Positions 62,601 through 64,000 of a stretch of 64,000 nt of DNA are shown here, piece by piece. The notes under the pieces are model-generated. The model was not told the origin of the DNA. It worked only from the letters and a program-made list of their open reading frames with translations, and did not search any database. The DNA is taken from positions 1 through 64,000 of the forward strand of contig PMWW01000171.1 in assembly GCA_003165795.1 (NCBI GenBank), read 5' to 3'. Made by a program: the position numbers and the translations under genes. Within the stretch, counting starts at the first letter, position 1; each line of letters starts with the position of its first letter. The stretch is from Acidobacteriaceae bacterium (GTDB lineage: Bacteria; Acidobacteriota; Terriglobia; Terriglobales; Acidobacteriaceae).

Positions 62601-63631
62601 AGTGCGCTTCCGACATTCACGCTGCGGGCGTTCCGGCTACCCAACTTCCGGGAACGGCCGACACCAGTCCCTATGACTACGTCACCAGCGCAACCATTGC
62701 GCAGTGCGGCATCGGCCTGACTGGTTGTCCCATGGGAGGGGTGAATATGTGGGGAGCAGATTGCGGCAGTGGAGCACCCCCTACGGCCTGTTACGGCGTG
62801 CCCTTGTATCGCCAGTATCTTACCGAAGCGGAGTACACGGCGTACTCCAGCGATCCCAGCACCTACCAGCGGCCGTCCGTCCGCATGATGGGTCAAGGTA
62901 CCGGACAGCGCAGTACCTTGACCGTCAACCACGGCAAGTACTACGTCGATGACCAGGTGACCCAGCAGACCCAACAGGCCAGCGGAGCAACCTATCTAAA
63001 TGTCTACCTGCCCGGTCAGACTTACTACACTTACTTCATTTATGCCAAACCCATCTTGGACCAGAGCTACCAGATGTTTGTAGGCTATGGACTCGACAAG
63101 AATACGGTCATAGAATCGGTCCACCAGTTTCGCATGATCGCCAATGACCAGAACTATCAGTTCAACCCAGCGGACGGAGACCCATCTTTTCTCACGGTGA
63201 CCTATGATGATCGGCCGCTTCCGACCGGCAGCGGGCTGGTAACCGTGGAAGTGAATCTGTTGGCCTACACTAACGAATTCACCACTGACACGCCGGATTT
63301 CTGCCAGCCGCGCAGCTACTGCGCGCCCAGCCAATCCGATCAGACAAAATGCGTTTGTGCTCCCGGCACCCAATGTACGGACGACTCGGTTTGCGCCTGG
63401 GCCGTCAAAGACATCGATTGCCCGCTCAAAGGATGTTTCTCTTTCGGCATAACTCTTCCGCCTACCTTTAAGACCGGAGTAGCCAAGCCGCCGGTCCCGG
63501 GCAAGTTTACCGACGATCCGAACTATCCCGCCGACTGGGCGTTGCCTTGGTATGAGGTGGACCAAACGATTTCCGGAAAGCAATGCACCTACACCGCGCC
63601 TCCCGGCGGCTCGTCAATGGCGTGTCAATAG
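59624..63631 (+). CDS. Large secreted G8-domain protein resembling CEMIP/TMEM2
   Basis: A 1335-residue exported protein with signal peptide (AMGVAVLVAVIAPCPAAA-ANT). A G8-type domain (about residues 60-220) shows GGGSLVFDNATMDFYAANIL and VLALSYGGTIQMSGYKG. Next comes DWAQGDNIVVTATDYLPGHA and VDVRAAVGLLTRSIRIVSDG, then KGHYPVHFHMARKT (His416, His420, His422) and GHGFYLEDGSEADNVLNTNL. The same blocks in the same order occur in animal CEMIP and TMEM2, linked to hyaluronan breakdown (WKPGDTLVIASTDY, MRAEVGLLSRN, GQYPIHFHLAGD). A Cys-rich patch is at about residues 1225-1290. The substrate in bacteria is unknown. Confidence 0.85.
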   Translation: MSFLRKSFSTFQRRVKSAGAASAMGVAVLVAVIAPCPAAAANTDFCAGKTLDAGAPLGSPGPDLVITGTACTVDGSYKTYNFHNVYIFGGGSLVFDNATMDFYAANILVQNDGILQATGIGKDGEVLTIHLYGNQGDPGVSCKKMDNGQVVNDDTCGVPTSNPDVWDSNQMDMQWPETCIKTSQLNPPTTLPGDVDDCFYQYVVFDSGDGSGAYFGHKVLALSYGGTIQMSGYKGAQGGDDSNPAVLSSSWQRLNSTLKGGGTEGSLQIGSPVTDWAQGDNIVVTATDYLPGHAERLQVASVSGTTVSLMGTVQNPHWGQTYSLAGVPCNPVQGSTQCQIGPDLLPGQEPKDRNVDVRAAVGLLTRSIRIVSDGGAAGDTFEGYYGGHTLVRQGFLSYQIQGVEFHQLGQGGLKGHYPVHFHMARKTPQGTYVKDSSMWDSMTRWITVHATQGVTLARNVGYLSIGHGFYLEDGSEADNVLNTNLGVFARAAVANSQNTRGVPGILARPGDPGAEIPPYHSDWDHPTVFWIMNGWNQFQYNFASSAGTCGACYWLVPGGISGPSQYEYFEGYAGQQTVTPQGARAGYSPLQKFVGNSCSTAMSSFINVGGTSPCLGVSNDGSSQELQAINNPNAPAQGAPGADAYYPYVTGLRNPTLCAGTDCSNAQADPPCNGSSGAEGNCTVTTLERYATSFNWAQKNFAAIWLRPWWFLMENSAITDVQNGGLTFVTSGGYTRSDIAQGYWSLLRKSALVGNAQPNNSSGLPDNPYASNGGPFNPKGLTCDVLTASYCLSRNQGVSIDLELFSVNQRLFSIYDGPSYQERNAYLDVSDTVIGQGANCVTSGDGVQRNCPSFNWLYGNEIGVPADPNSPPANPSCYLPNAAIAWKQSNGFFYPPAFHSHNMFFSNVDIRHFVIEPQFNFGTFITNPTVKTTYCTWRTDMFNNFTDIDRQTVLNDDDGSLTGLLGDLGQGQTRETISVNRDTFFNAPRCTVECASDIHAAGVPATQLPGTADTSPYDYVTSATIAQCGIGLTGCPMGGVNMWGADCGSGAPPTACYGVPLYRQYLTEAEYTAYSSDPSTYQRPSVRMMGQGTGQRSTLTVNHGKYYVDDQVTQQTQQASGATYLNVYLPGQTYYTYFIYAKPILDQSYQMFVGYGLDKNTVIESVHQFRMIANDQNYQFNPADGDPSFLTVTYDDRPLPTGSGLVTVEVNLLAYTNEFTTDTPDFCQPRSYCAPSQSDQTKCVCAPGTQCTDDSVCAWAVKDIDCPLKGCFSFGITLPPTFKTGVAKPPVPGKFTDDPNYPADWALPWYEVDQTISGKQCTYTAPPGGSSMACQ

Positions 63632-63719
63632 CAATTTAGGGAAACGCTGACCATGTTGGAATTCGGGTAGAGCCGGCCTGCAAGCCGGCGTCTAGCGCGT
63701 CCAAATAAGGGTGGGACTT

Positions 63720-64000
63720 TCAGCCCCCAAACCGCGCAACAACCTGTTGGATAATGAAATTGCGCATCTTCCGCCGGGCTGCACGATCAATATCATAGTA
63801 CGGACATCTGGGGCTGACGCCGAACACGTTGTCGCCCACGACGGTCCCGGCTTTACTGTTAACCTGTGCAGCCGGTCTTGGAGCGCTTTGTAAAGGGACA
63901 GCACTCTATGGGACACAGGCTGAGACGGGCATCTGTTGGAGCCGCAGGAATGGAAGAGTCCAGCCGATTCAACCCCGCGCAGGGCAGGTCGAGATCGGCG
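63720..64000 (+). pseudogene. Remnant of a histidine kinase ATPase domain
   Basis: One frame reads NNLLDNEIAHLPPGCTINII, then VRTSGADAEHVVAHDGPGF (N-box and G1 box of HATPase_c; the family has RNLLDNAIxHxPPG and DDGPGF). At about 63872 the reading shifts and another frame continues as VLERFVKGQHSMGHRLRRA, resembling the F-box ERFVKGxHSxGHGLGLA of the same domain, with the G2 glycines lost. No kinase core or start precedes it; the segment 63632-63719 has only a palindrome-like repeat (GCCGGCCTGCAAGCCGGC). It runs off the window. Confidence 0.6.

Overview
The window reads as a chromosome segment of an Acidobacteriota bacterium, probably class Terriglobia (Koribacter-like). This is an inference from overall look: high G+C, many secreted proteins with carboxypeptidase-regulatory-like (CRD) domains, a PEP-CTERM protein, TrmFO, Der, SelB, and intergenic repeats of the type seen in that phylum. 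No database search was possible. No rRNA, tRNA, CRISPR array, intact insertion sequence or prophage was found.

1-9 kb: the 3' end of rpoC with its terminator, a VapBC toxin-antitoxin pair, a BrkB/YihY membrane protein, a rhomboid protease, an acidic LysW-like zinc ribbon followed by two secreted CRD proteins, ribosomal protein S1, a HIT hydrolase and a PEP-CTERM protein. 9-19 kb: DNA ligase LigA, two membrane proteins, the molybdopterin run moeA-moaC-mog, a secreted TPR protein, and the queuosine run queD-queE-queC. A DUF433/DUF5615 toxin-antitoxin pair follows in which each gene carries one frameshift. 19-29 kb: a DinG-type helicase, der overlapping trmFO tail to tail, an AhpD-like protein, selB, a TonB-like protein, and a small membrane protein coupled to miaA.

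30-42 kb: a secreted GH3 hexosaminidase with a lipoprotein, the pyrR-pyrB-pyrC operon behind a leader that can fold two ways, a MarR regulator with a palindromic operator facing a secreted protein, DUF2085, and kbl. The partner of kbl, tdh, survives only as a C-terminal fragment, separated from kbl by about 1.3 kb of unfamiliar small genes. 42-64 kb: small membrane proteins, two large translationally coupled CRD proteins, ppk1, a BNR/sialidase-like protein, a triple-PAS histidine kinase, a patatin/beta-barrel (type Vd-like) protein, a stand-alone LytTR regulator facing a MocR regulator, DUF1223, DUF4239, and a 1335-residue secreted G8 protein resembling animal CEMIP/TMEM2. The window ends in the remains of a histidine kinase ATPase domain.

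The most unusual signal lies between genes. At least five intergenic elements are bounded by inverted arrays of degenerate 7-bp (in one case 8-bp) tandem repeats. The repeat word differs from element to element, but within an element the two arms share it. Two of them also carry a related 'GGATGACAAA' core. A second dispersed family is built on short palindromes of the type GGCACGCCT-GAAGGCGTGCC, and one copy appears to supply the start of a gene.
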